45,585 nt of DNA from Alphaproteobacteria bacterium (GCA_009909005.1 JAAAOG010000022.1:1-45585), one strand, 5' to 3'; counted from the first letter of the stretch, positions 24,800 through 32,278 are shown. Program-made: numbers and translations. Notes: generated from the letters alone by a model not told the origin.

Positions 24800-25483
24800 T
24801 CACAAGACCTCCAACGGAAAGCGGCTGGTGACGAAGGCAGCCGATGCGTCCTTGACCGTCATCAGATGGCCGCGCATGGCAGCATAGGCGGCTTCTTCCT
24901 CGCCGTCCAGGATCGCCCCGACGATGGCGTCGTGCTCCCGGAAGCTCTTGGCGATGCGCCCGGCCATCTGGAACTGGGCGCGGCGGAAGGGGGCGATGCG
25001 CCGGCGCATTTCGTCGGCGGTCTCGACCAGCACCGGATTGCCCGAGCCGTCATAGATCGTCCGGTGAAAGGCGCGATTGGCGCTTTCGTAACCGTCGAAA
25101 TTCTCCGTCTCCGACAGGCCTTGCATATCGTGGTGCAGCGCCTGCAGCGCCGCCTTGGCGCCGAGGCTCATCCGCCGGGCCGCCAGCCGGGCGCACAGCG
25201 CCTCCAGCTCGGCCATCACCTCGAACATGTGCATCACCCGCTCGACGGTGAAGGCGGCGACCACCACCCCGCGATGCGGCCGCTTTTCGACCAGCCCCAT
25301 GGCGGCGAGCCGGCCCAGCGCCTCGCGCACCGGCGTGCGGGACAGCCGGTAGCGGTCGGCCAGCGACTGCTCGTCGAGCCGCGCCCCCGGCGCCAGCCGG
25401 CCGGAGACGATCTCGTCGGAAAGCTCTCGGGCCAGCCGGTCGGCGCGGGTTTCGGCGGGTTTCAACGTCGTTGTGTCGGTCAT
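24800..25483 (-). CDS. GntR-family transcriptional regulator, FadR subfamily with FCD ligand domain
   Basis: A 227-residue regulator. The N-terminal winged helix is clear: ELSDEIVSGRLAPGARLDEQ, then LADRYRLSRTPVREALGRLA. The C-terminal all-helical FCD domain carries the expected metal/ligand histidines (ANRAFHRTIYD, REHDAIVGAI, MRGHLMTV). FCD regulators usually repress and are released by a small carboxylate or amide ligand. It lies between the transporter and the hydrolase operon. Palindromes of the type TTGCATGCAA occur upstream of its own gene, of atzF and of the transporter, which makes it the probable local regulator and autoregulator. The start ATG at 25483 has no strong Shine-Dalgarno. 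Confidence 0.92.
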   Translation of the reverse strand: MTDTTTLKPAETRADRLARELSDEIVSGRLAPGARLDEQSLADRYRLSRTPVREALGRLAAMGLVEKRPHRGVVVAAFTVERVMHMFEVMAELEALCARLAARRMSLGAKAALQALHHDMQGLSETENFDGYESANRAFHRTIYDGSGNPVLVETADEMRRRIAPFRRAQFQMAGRIAKSFREHDAIVGAILDGEEEAAYAAMRGHLMTVKDASAAFVTSRFPLEVL

Positions 25484-25640
25484 GCCCGGAAGCTGGCACG
25501 CCTTTGGCCGCCGTACCAGCCCCAGCCGCGGGCTATTTCACCGCCGCCTCGGAGCGGCGGCATCCCTGCCGCCGCCGTCGGCTGGACGCCGACGCTCCGG
25601 GCGGCATGCATGACGCGGCAATGGTCAGTCGCCGCCCAAA

Positions 25641-25662
25641 TTGTATGCAATCTTGCATGCAA
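25641..25662. promoter_or_regulatory. Tandem TTGyATGCAA operator sites upstream of the hydrolase operon and gntR
   Basis: TTGTATGCAA (25641-25650) and TTGCATGCAA (25653-25662) are arranged with a 12-bp centre-to-centre spacing, about one helical turn. They share the core of the sites at 18235 and 18304. They lie 80-100 bp upstream of the sigma-54-type element at 25742 and ~160 bp upstream of gntR. The remaining part of the 324-bp gap (25484-25807) contains no gene. Confidence 0.6.
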
Positions 25663-25741
25663 GGATGCCCGGGCGACGCCGCCGCGCCTCCGGCTGCCCG
25701 GAAAACAGGCGATTTTCAAGGCACGCACTGCCGTCCGCCGC

Positions 25742-25757
25742 TGGCACAAGCCTTGCT
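25742..25757 (+). promoter_or_regulatory. Candidate sigma-54 promoter of the hydrolase-permease-atzGE operon
   Basis: TGGCAC-AAGCC-TTGCT is a full match to TGGCAC-N5-TTGCW with correct GG-N10-GC spacing. The start point would be near 25768, 40 nt before the ATG at 25808. Nitrogen-regulated (RpoN/NtrC-dependent) expression is the usual meaning of such a site upstream of amide catabolism genes. Confidence 0.65.
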
Positions 25758-25807
25758 GAACTTCTGCAACGAATTGTCACTGGACGGAAGCGGGAGGCGA
25801 CTCGGGA

Positions 25808-26494
25808 ATGGCGGAGCTGTCCTTGCCGGCCGAACCGGGGCCGATCGCGCTCGATCCCGCGCGCACCGCCCTGGTCATCATCGACATGCAGCGCGATTTC
25901 CTGGAGCCCGGCGGCTTCGGCGAGACGCTCGGCAATGACGTCGCCCTGCTGCAGCGCGCCGTCGACCCGACGAAGACGGCGCTCGGCTCAGCCCGGGCCG
26001 CCGGCCTGCTGGTCGTCCACACCCGCGAAGGACACCGCCCCGACCTCGCCGACGCCCCGCCCGCCAAGCTGGCGCGCGGCGCGCCGTCCAGGCGCATCGG
26101 CGATGCCGGGCCGATGGGCCGCATCCTGGTGCGCGGCGAGCCCGGCCACGAGATCGTGGCCGAGCTGGCGCCGGCGCCCGGCGAGCCGGTGATCGACAAG
26201 CCCGGCAAGGGCGCCTTCTACGAGACCGACCTCGACCTCATCCTGCGCAATCGCGGCGTCGACACGCTGGCCGTGTGCGGCGTCACCACCGAGGTCTGCG
26301 TCCACACCACCATTCGCGAGGCCAATGACCGCGGCTATCGCTGCGTCGCGCTCGGCGATTGCTGCGCTTCCTATTTTCCGGATTTCCACCGCGTCGGGCT
26401 GGAGATGATCAAGGCGCAGGGTGGCATTTTCGGCTGGGTCAGCGGCTCCGCTGCCTTCGCCGCAACGCTGGCGGCGGCCCGCCGGGCCGCCTGA
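25808..26494 (+). CDS. Isochorismatase-like cysteine hydrolase; biuret/triuret hydrolase candidate
   Basis: A 228-residue amidohydrolase of the isochorismatase superfamily. The catalytic triad is visible: Asp26 (VIIDMQRDF), Lys131 ([15 protein letters not shown]) and Cys164 ([12 protein letters not shown]). The stretch after it, [20 protein letters not shown], is like that of biuret hydrolases and triuret hydrolases rather than generic isochorismatases. The reaction would be deamination of biuret to allophanate, or of triuret to carboxybiuret. Its association with atzG, atzE and atzF supports this. RutB-like ureidoacrylate hydrolase is a less likely alternative because no rut genes are present. 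It is the first gene of an operon starting from a sigma-54-type promoter. Confidence 0.85.
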   Translation: MAELSLPAEPGPIALDPARTALVIIDMQRDFLEPGGFGETLGNDVALLQRAVDPTKTALGSARAAGLLVVHTREGHRPDLADAPPAKLARGAPSRRIGDAGPMGRILVRGEPGHEIVAELAPAPGEPVIDKPGKGAFYETDLDLILRNRGVDTLAVCGVTTEVCVHTTIREANDRGYRCVALGDCCASYFPDFHRVGLEMIKAQGGIFGWVSGSAAFAATLAAARRAA

Positions 26495-26525
26495 GATTGG
26501 CAGCGGCCCGCCGGGTCGCCTGAGA
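26474..26525 (+). repeat. Tandem duplication of the hydrolase gene 3' end
   Basis: The 23-bp segments 26474-26496 and 26503-26525 differ at one base and include the stop codon of the hydrolase gene in the first copy. The second copy, which begins after a 6-bp spacer, occupies the intergenic space just before the Shine-Dalgarno of the permease gene. It looks like a recent short duplication by replication slippage. Confidence 0.7.
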
Positions 26526-26540
26526 ACGGAGGGCTACGAC

Positions 26541-28112
26541 ATGGACGGCAAGGCGGCCCGGCTCTGGACGCCCGGCGACTGGAACGCCCTCTTCGGGCTC
26601 GGCACCAATGTGCTGGTCAATCTGCTGGTGATGACCGGCCTGCTGAAATTCGTCGTCGGCATGCCGGACGAGATCATCTTCGGCCGCATCCTGCCGGCCG
26701 TCGGGCTGATGCTGTTCCTCGGCAATCTCTATTACGCCTGGATGGGCTGGAAGCTGGCCCGCAAGGAGGGACGCGCCGATGTCTGCGCCCTGCCCTCCGG
26801 CCCGTCGGTGCCGCACATGTTCATCGTGGTCTTCGTCATCATGCTGCCGATCCTCGGGCAGACCGGCGATCCGGTGAAGGCATGGGAGGCCGGGCTGGCC
26901 TGGGTGTTCATCCAGGGCTTCATCCTGATCGGCGGCGCCTTCGTCGCGCCGTGGATCCGCAAGATTACGCCGCGGGCCGCCCTGCTCGGCACCCTGGCCG
27001 GCGTCTCCATCGCCTTCATCGCCATGCGCCCGGCCATGGAGATCTTCATGACCTCGATCATCGGGCTGACCTGCCTGGCGATCATCCTGGTCAGCTGGTT
27101 CAGCGGCGTGCGCTACCCCAAGGGGCTGCCGGCCGGGCTGGTGGCGATTGTCGTCGGCATGACCATCGCCTGGGTCGCCACCGCGCTGGGCTTCCCGGAG
27201 ATCGGCGGCATGAGCGCCGGCGCCCTGGCCGACAGTTTCGCCAGCTTCGGCTTTTCGGTGCCGATACCGGCCTTCGACCATGTCTTCTCGGGCTTCGAGT
27301 TCCTCGGCTTCATCCTGGTCACCGCCATTCCCTTCGGCGTCTACGATCTGGTCGAGGCCATGGACAATGTCGAAAGCGCCGAGGCCGCCGGCGACAGCTA
27401 TTCGACCACAGAAGCCATCACCGCCGAGGGCACCATCTCGCTGTTCGGCACGCTGATGGGCTCGCCCTTCGCCAACGCCGTCTATATCGGCCATCCCGGC
27501 TGGAAATCGATGGGCGGGCGGATCGGCTATTCCGCCGCCACCGGCGTGTTCGTGCTGGTACTGGCCTGGTTCGGCATTCTCGCGGTGTTCCTCAACCTGG
27601 TGCCGGTGGTCGCGATCGCGCCGATCCTGCTCTATATCGGCATGCTGATCGGCGCCCAGGCCTTCCAGACGACACCGATGACCCACGCCCCGGCGATCAT
27701 ACTGGGGCTGGTGCCGCACCTCGCCGCCTGGGCCAAGACGCTGATCGACGGTGCGCTCGGCGCCGCCGGGGCGGAGGTGACGCCCGAGCTGATCGCCGGC
27801 ATGGCGACCAACGGCGTGCTCTATGAGGGCTTGGCGGTGCTCGGCAATGGCGCCATCCTCACCGGCCTGGTGCTGGCGGCGATCGGCGTGTTCGTCATCG
27901 AGCGGCGCTTCGAGCTGGCCGCCGCCTTTGCCGGGGCCGGAGCGGTGCTGACCTTCTTCGGCTTCATGCACGGGCCGGCGGTCGGCGTCGCGGTGACGCC
28001 GATGGTGGCGGCGGCCTATGCGGTCATCGCCGGTTTCCTGTATCTCTGCGCCCGGCTGGAAACGGCCGACGAGCCCAAGCCGAAGGCGGCGGAAGCGCAG
28101 CCGGCCGAATAG
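26541..28112 (+). CDS. NCS2/xanthine-uracil-type permease, AzgA-like
   Basis: A 523-residue polytopic inner-membrane protein with about 12-14 hydrophobic segments. The N-terminal part is like purine permeases (ALFGLGTNVLVNLLVMTGLL, ALPSGPSVPHMFIVVFVIML); the middle has a conserved charged/polar helix (VYDLVEAMDNVESAEAAGD) and GSPFANAVYIGHPGWKSMG. Family members move purines or related nitrogen heterocycles with a cation. Next to the hydrolase and atzGE it probably imports the ureide, cyanurate-like or uric-acid-derived substrate (inference). The start at 26541 is supported by ACGGAGGG. The C-terminal tail is Lys/Ala/Pro-rich. Confidence 0.85.
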   Translation: MDGKAARLWTPGDWNALFGLGTNVLVNLLVMTGLLKFVVGMPDEIIFGRILPAVGLMLFLGNLYYAWMGWKLARKEGRADVCALPSGPSVPHMFIVVFVIMLPILGQTGDPVKAWEAGLAWVFIQGFILIGGAFVAPWIRKITPRAALLGTLAGVSIAFIAMRPAMEIFMTSIIGLTCLAIILVSWFSGVRYPKGLPAGLVAIVVGMTIAWVATALGFPEIGGMSAGALADSFASFGFSVPIPAFDHVFSGFEFLGFILVTAIPFGVYDLVEAMDNVESAEAAGDSYSTTEAITAEGTISLFGTLMGSPFANAVYIGHPGWKSMGGRIGYSAATGVFVLVLAWFGILAVFLNLVPVVAIAPILLYIGMLIGAQAFQTTPMTHAPAIILGLVPHLAAWAKTLIDGALGAAGAEVTPELIAGMATNGVLYEGLAVLGNGAILTGLVLAAIGVFVIERRFELAAAFAGAGAVLTFFGFMHGPAVGVAVTPMVAAAYAVIAGFLYLCARLETADEPKPKAAEAQPAE

Positions 28113-28128
28113 GGGACCCTTACGCGCC

Positions 28129-28323
28129 ATGACGGAAGAAGAGCTGGATGCCCGGATCGATGCTACCGCCGCGCAGGTCGGCCTGAGCATTGCGGCGGAC
28201 CATCGCCCCGGCGTCCGGCGGTTCCTGGCGATCGCCGGAGAGATGGCGGCAACGCTCGACCGGGTGGACCTGGACGCGGACGAGTTGGCCCTGGCGCCGG
28301 TCTACACGCCGCCGGAGGACTGA
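28129..28323 (+). CDS. atzG: AtzG-like small subunit (DUF4089)
   Basis: The 64-residue protein matches the AtzG/DUF4089 family: MTEEELDARIDATAAQVGLS, then RPGVRRFLAIAGEMAATLDRV and LAPVYTPPED. AtzG is a GatC-like helical partner that wraps around the AtzE amidase and stabilises it. It lies 16 bp after the permease gene. The atzE gene follows after 119 bp that contain a decayed REP-like element, an unusual interruption of a two-subunit gene pair. Confidence 0.88.
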   Translation: MTEEELDARIDATAAQVGLSIAADHRPGVRRFLAIAGEMAATLDRVDLDADELALAPVYTPPED

Positions 28324-28343
28324 GGGCATGGAAAGATTGGGTG

Positions 28344-28384
28344 GTCATGCCCGCGAAGCTTGCGCCCGCGTAGGCGGGGGTGAC
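28344..28384. repeat. Short relative of the REP-like element between atzG and atzE
   Basis: The segment starts GTCATGCCCGCGAAG and ends GGGGGTGAC. It has the same ends as the 71-bp element at 20267-20337 but lacks its middle part. A small hairpin (CCCGC/GCGGG, 28365-28378) remains. It separates the stop of atzG from the GTG start of atzE. Confidence 0.6.
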
Positions 28385-28442
28385 AATTCGTCAAGAGCGT
28401 CATGGTGATGGTCGCGAGACATGGCGCACGGGAGCGAACCCC

Positions 28443-29861
28443 GTGACCGCGCCCCCGGGGCCCTGGGCGTCGGCGGCGGAGATTGCCGCGGCGGTGAGCG
28501 CGGGGCGGGTTTCGGCCCGGCTGGTGGTCGAAGCGGCGCTGGCCCGGATCGGCGCCTGCAATCCACGGCTCAAGGCCTTCACCGATATCACGGCCGAGCG
28601 TGCGCTCTCCGAGGCCGACGCGGTGGACACCGCGCGGGCGGCCGGCCGGCCGCCGGGACCGCTGGCCGGCGTGCCCTTTGCCGTCAAGAACCTGTTCGAT
28701 GTCGAGGGGCTGCCGACCCGCGCCGGGTCGAAGATCAACCGCGACCGGTCCCCGGCGGCGCGCGACGCGGTGCTGGTGCGGCGGCTGGAGGCGGCCGGGG
28801 CGGTGCTACTCGGCACGCTGAACATGGGCGAGTTCGCCTATGACTTCACCGGCGAGAACGCCCATGACGGCGCCTGCCGGAACCCGCATGACCCGGCGCG
28901 CATGGCCGGCGGCTCATCCTCGGGCTGCGGCGCGGCGACCGGCGGCGGGCTGGCGCCGCTGTCGCTGGGCTCCGACACCAATGGCTCGATCCGGGTGCCG
29001 TCCTCCTTCTGCGGCATCTTCGGGCTGAAGCCGACCTATGGCCGGCTGCCGCGCACCGGCACCTTCCCCTTTGTCGACAGCCTCGACCATCTCGGGCCCT
29101 TCGCCCGCAGCGCCGCGGATCTGGCTTTGGCCTATGATGCGCTGCAGGGCCCCGACCCGGGCGACCATGCCTGCGCCGACCGACCGGCCGAGCCGGTCAT
29201 GCCGGCCCTGGAGGCGGGGGTGAGCGGCCTGCGCATCGCCATTGCCGGCGGCTGGATCGCGGAGCAGTCGGGACCGCAGGCGCAAGCCGCGGTTGGGCGC
29301 GCCGCCGCGGCGCTGGGCGCGGTCGAGACCGTCGACCTGCCGGGCGCCGCCGCCGGCCGGGCGGCCGCCTATCTCATCACCAACGCCGAGAGCTCGGCCT
29401 TTCACCTCGAAAGCCTGCGCACCCGGGCCGATGACTACGACCCCGACACCCGCGACCGCTTCCTCGCCGGGGCGCTGCTGCCGGCCGCCTGGCTGGTCAA
29501 GGCGCAACGCGTGCGGCGCTGGTGGCTGGAGCAGATGCGCGAGGTGTTCCGCCGCGTCGACGTGATCCTGGCGCCGGCGACGCCCTTCCCGGCTTTGGAA
29601 ATCGGCCAGAAGACGGTGGTGCTGGCCGGCCGCGAGGTGCCGGCACGCCCGAATATCGGGGTGCTCGCCCAGCCCTTTTCCTGTATCGGCCTGCCGGTCG
29701 CCACGGTGCCGGTCTTCGACCCCGGCGCCCTGCCAATCGGCGTTCAGCTGATCGCGCCGCCCTGGCGCGAGGATCTCTGCCTGCGCGCCGCCCACGCTTT
29801 GGAGGCGGCCGGCTTCAGCGCTCATTCCCCCGCCATTCGCGCCGCTCCGGAACCGCGGTGA
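28443..29861 (+). CDS. atzE: AtzE-family amidohydrolase (1-carboxybiuret hydrolase-like)
   Basis: A 472-residue amidase-signature enzyme. With the GTG start at 28443 (GGAG eight bases upstream), the catalytic residues are Lys82 (PFAVKNLFD), cis-Ser158 (GGSSSGCG) and nucleophile Ser182 (SDTNGSIR). AtzE with AtzG deaminates 1-carboxybiuret to 1,3-dicarboxyurea, which decays or is converted to allophanate for AtzF. Together with atzG and the cysteine hydrolase it gives a route from triuret, or a parallel to the cyanurate pathway, although no atzD or atzH is present. It ends the operon; the PAS-like gene converges from the other side. Confidence 0.9.
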   Translation: MTAPPGPWASAAEIAAAVSAGRVSARLVVEAALARIGACNPRLKAFTDITAERALSEADAVDTARAAGRPPGPLAGVPFAVKNLFDVEGLPTRAGSKINRDRSPAARDAVLVRRLEAAGAVLLGTLNMGEFAYDFTGENAHDGACRNPHDPARMAGGSSSGCGAATGGGLAPLSLGSDTNGSIRVPSSFCGIFGLKPTYGRLPRTGTFPFVDSLDHLGPFARSAADLALAYDALQGPDPGDHACADRPAEPVMPALEAGVSGLRIAIAGGWIAEQSGPQAQAAVGRAAAALGAVETVDLPGAAAGRAAAYLITNAESSAFHLESLRTRADDYDPDTRDRFLAGALLPAAWLVKAQRVRRWWLEQMREVFRRVDVILAPATPFPALEIGQKTVVLAGREVPARPNIGVLAQPFSCIGLPVATVPVFDPGALPIGVQLIAPPWREDLCLRAAHALEAAGFSAHSPAIRAAPEPR

Positions 29862-29886
29862 GGGACGCGCCCTGCCGATCGGCGCC

Positions 29887-31146
29887 CTAGTTGGCGCGGC
29901 GGTTCGCGCCCGGCCGGGCGAGCGGCTTGAGGTGGCAGAGGATGTGCTCGACGCCTGACCGGTCCCCGGAGAAGGGGACGGCGACGATGGTGTAGACCAG
30001 CTTGCCGTCGTGCATGGCGAAGCTCTCGCGGTCCTGGACGGGCTCCCCGTGTTTCACGGCAGCCCGCGCCGTGGCGAGAATCCATTCGATCACCGTGTCG
30101 GTCAGCCGGAGCTCCTCGACCTCCGGACCGGCTGGCTGATCCTGGGTGACGCGCCGGGCCCGGACGAGCGGCTGGGCACCGTCTTCGGCACCGGCCTTCG
30201 GCTCGAAGGAGACGATGAAGCTGTTCGGCCAGGCACTGGCAACCTCGTCCACCCGGATTTCAGACCAGGCGGGCATTTTCCGGCCGCGGCGCAGCTGGGT
30301 CCAGTAATCGTAGAGATTGCTGTTGCGCGAGGGGACGGGCGCACGGGCGGCGGCGTCGTCTGGCGTCTCGCCCTCCCGCCCTTTTTCCGGGCTCTCGGCG
30401 GCAAAGGCGATCTTGCGGCGCCAGCGGCTGAACGTCGACCGCCAGCCGCTTCGGCCTTCGGCGGCCGGCTCAGACGGCGACGGCGCAGGGGGGCCGGCAT
30501 GATCGGGACCGGCATGATCGGGACCGGCATGATCGGGACCGGCATGGGCGTGGCCGTTCATGCCTTTCGCGGCCGCAGCGCCCTCCCCCTGATTTTCAGT
30601 TTGGAGTGACGGCGTGTCCCCGCCGCCATTCAGGGCGATCAGAGGATTGCGACGGCGGACGGCCGGCTTGACCTGGGCGAGCGCGGCCCGTCGGTCGGTC
30701 GGGAGCGGGATGGCGCCCACCTCGCAAGAGTCCGCGCCATTGGCTTTCGCCGGAGCGCCGCCGAGCGCGGCGGCCGGTTCGGGTCCGGCCGGTCCTGCGC
30801 CGGCTGGTCCCGTGCCGCCTGGTCCCGTGCCGGCTGGTCCCGTGCCGGGTTCGCTCACCCGGCGGCTACCATTGCCACCATGGGCGCCGAGGACGGCCGG
30901 TCCGCCATGGCGCGCGCCCTTCCCGGGCTCGCCGGTCCCGCCGCGTCGGCGGCTGGCGAACAGGTCGGCGTCGGGATCGTCATTGACGGTCGTGGGGTCG
31001 AAGGTCAGATCGCCCGATTTGCGCCGGCTGCAGCGGCGTTCGTCAGTGCGGATCGGCACCCGGGCCAGGCTCGCCGCCGGGACGTCAATCGAGGCATCCT
31101 CGCCGTCCGCGAATCCCTCGTCCCAGCGCCGCGGAAAGCCGGCCAT
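29887..31146 (-). CDS. PAS-like domain protein with long Gly/Pro-rich low-complexity region
   Basis: The 419-residue product has a disordered N-terminal ~290 residues and a C-terminal folded domain. The disordered part contains two arrays of pentapeptide repeats encoded by 15-bp tandem repeats: a GTGPA-type array and HAGPD three times. The last ~130 residues begin NLYDYWTQLRRGRKMPAWSEI, then AWPNSFIVSFEP and VIEWILATARAAVKHGEPVQ, and match PAS_5-type sensor domains. It is the third gene of a ParA/RHH/PAS operon; its ATG shares one base with the stop of the RHH gene. The alternative upstream start at 31209 has no support. A scaffold or signalling role for the ParA system is inferred only from context. 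Confidence 0.7.
   Translation of the reverse strand: MAGFPRRWDEGFADGEDASIDVPAASLARVPIRTDERRCSRRKSGDLTFDPTTVNDDPDADLFASRRRGGTGEPGKGARHGGPAVLGAHGGNGSRRVSEPGTGPAGTGPGGTGPAGAGPAGPEPAAALGGAPAKANGADSCEVGAIPLPTDRRAALAQVKPAVRRRNPLIALNGGGDTPSLQTENQGEGAAAAKGMNGHAHAGPDHAGPDHAGPDHAGPPAPSPSEPAAEGRSGWRSTFSRWRRKIAFAAESPEKGREGETPDDAAARAPVPSRNSNLYDYWTQLRRGRKMPAWSEIRVDEVASAWPNSFIVSFEPKAGAEDGAQPLVRARRVTQDQPAGPEVEELRLTDTVIEWILATARAAVKHGEPVQDRESFAMHDGKLVYTIVAVPFSGDRSGVEHILCHLKPLARPGANRRAN
30494..30546 (-). repeat. 15-bp tandem repeats encoding HAGPD units
   Basis: The unit CCGGCATGATCGGGA (plus-strand sense) repeats three times from 30494 to 30538 with a partial fourth copy. On the minus strand it encodes repeated (D/P)HAGP pentapeptides within the PAS-like protein. 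The copies are identical, so the copy number could change by slippage without breaking the frame. Confidence 0.85.
30785..30844 (-). repeat. 15-bp degenerate tandem repeats encoding GTGPA-type units
   Basis: Four 15-bp units of the type CCGGCTGGTCCCGTG lie in the same gene, two identical and two diverged. They encode the Gly-Thr-Gly-Pro-Ala array. The period is the same as in the array at 30494 but the sequence is unrelated. Confidence 0.8.
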
Positions 31147-31553
31147 CAGCGTGATCCGGCTCCGTCCGGCTTGCCCTGGGCAAGTCCGAGCTCGGCAAGG
31201 CAGCTGCATTTGCCATGCAGATAGGTCGGGACCATCTCGTCGAGATGGCGCTGCAGGGCCTCCCTGATAATGGTCTGGATACTGCAGTTCAGGTGTGAGG
31301 CGAGCAGCTTCACCTGCAGGTGCTGATCCCCTTCCAGCCGCAGCGTCAGCTTGGCGGCGCGCCTGAGGTCATTCCGGCCGCGGCAGGGCTCATCGCCGCA
31401 GTCACGCACCGGGCCGTCGCCGGCCCGGTCGGCGGTCCGGCTCTTGCCTTTGACGAAGACCGACGGTTTCAGCGGCACCACGGATTGCTCCGCCGGGGCG
31501 GCGGTGCCTTTGCGGGCCATCAGGGAACTGGTCAGCGATGCGACTGCCTTCAT
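31146..31553 (-). CDS. Ribbon-helix-helix (CopG/Arc-type) DNA-binding protein, ParA partner candidate
   Basis: The 135-residue protein has a polar, Lys-rich N-terminal half and a ribbon-helix-helix domain at residues ~72-110: KLTLRLEGDQHLQVKLLASH, then NCSIQTIIREALQRHLDEM. A Cys-containing tail follows (GKCSCLAELGL). RHH proteins act as centromere-binding adaptors or repressors. It lies 14 bp downstream of parA and 1 bp from the PAS gene start, which fits a ParB-like role as in plasmid type Ib partition systems (inference). The ATG at 31553 has GAGAG as Shine-Dalgarno; an upstream TTG is unlikely. Confidence 0.75.
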   Translation of the reverse strand: MKAVASLTSSLMARKGTAAPAEQSVVPLKPSVFVKGKSRTADRAGDGPVRDCGDEPCRGRNDLRRAAKLTLRLEGDQHLQVKLLASHLNCSIQTIIREALQRHLDEMVPTYLHGKCSCLAELGLAQGKPDGAGSR

Positions 31554-31567
31554 GGTGCTCTCGGTGT

Positions 31568-32278
31568 TCAAGAGGCCCGGCCGGTGGCCAAGGCGGTGGC
31601 GGATTTCGACTGCGCCGGGACGGACATGCTGCCGGCCGGAATCATGGTTCGGGAATGACTGCGATTGAGCCGGTTGCTCAGATAGGACCAGAGGGCGCTG
31701 ATCTCCCCGGATGACCGATCGCTGCCACTCAGCTCCATGACCGTGCGGCCGTCGATCATGGCGGCGGCAAAGTCGGTGCGGTGGTGAATGATGGCCGGCG
31801 CCAGGGTTCCATGCTGGGACAGGGCGAAGACCGCTTCAGACGTGATTCGGGCGCGCGGCGTCGCCGCGTTCATGACGAAGACGAGCGGCTTCTCAAGGCT
31901 TTCCACGAGTTCGACCGTGGCGCCAGCGGCACGCAGATCGTGCGGGCTCGGCCTCGCCGGAATGACGACGAGGTCCGCATGGCCGACGACTTTCAGGATC
32001 GTCGAGGTTATGGCCGGCGGCGTATCGATCACCAGCAGATTGATGCCGAGGGACTTCATGCGATCCATGTCGGCATCCAGCTGCTGCACCGTGGTCCGCG
32101 CGAAGAGCGGCGTTTCCGCCTCCCGCTCGTTCCACCATTCGGCCAGGCTGCCTTGAGGGTCGGTGTCCACCACGGCGACCGGCCCGGCCCCGCAGCGCTC
32201 GGCTTCGACCGCAATATGACCCGCCAGGGTCGTCTTTCCGGAGCCTCCCTTTTGGGAGGCGAAGGCCAGCACTTGCAT
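31568..32278 (-). CDS. ParA-family ATPase
   Basis: The 236-residue protein begins MQVLAFASQKGGSGKTTLAG, containing the deviant Walker A of ParA/MinD ATPases. It then shows VVDTDPQGSLAEWW (switch/Walker A' region) and NLLVIDTPP (Walker B). These ATPases bind DNA or membrane as dimers and position cargo. It is an orphan ParA, not next to parB, gidB or a replication gene. It starts a tight operon with an RHH and a PAS-like gene, and is divergent from divK-pleD. The start at 32278 has a weak Shine-Dalgarno but begins exactly at the conserved ParA N terminus. Confidence 0.87.
   Translation of the reverse strand: MQVLAFASQKGGSGKTTLAGHIAVEAERCGAGPVAVVDTDPQGSLAEWWNEREAETPLFARTTVQQLDADMDRMKSLGINLLVIDTPPAITSTILKVVGHADLVVIPARPSPHDLRAAGATVELVESLEKPLVFVMNAATPRARITSEAVFALSQHGTLAPAIIHHRTDFAAAMIDGRTVMELSGSDRSSGEISALWSYLSNRLNRSHSRTMIPAGSMSVPAQSKSATALATGRAS

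Noticed and set aside
25808-26494. Nicotinamidase or ureidoacrylate hydrolase (RutB)
   Set aside because: The neighbours are atzG, atzE and atzF, with no rut or NAD salvage genes, and the region after the catalytic Cys is like biuret/triuret hydrolases.
30494-30844. CRISPR-like short repeats
   Set aside because: The repeats are contiguous 15-bp units without spacers and encode pentapeptides in frame in the PAS-like gene.
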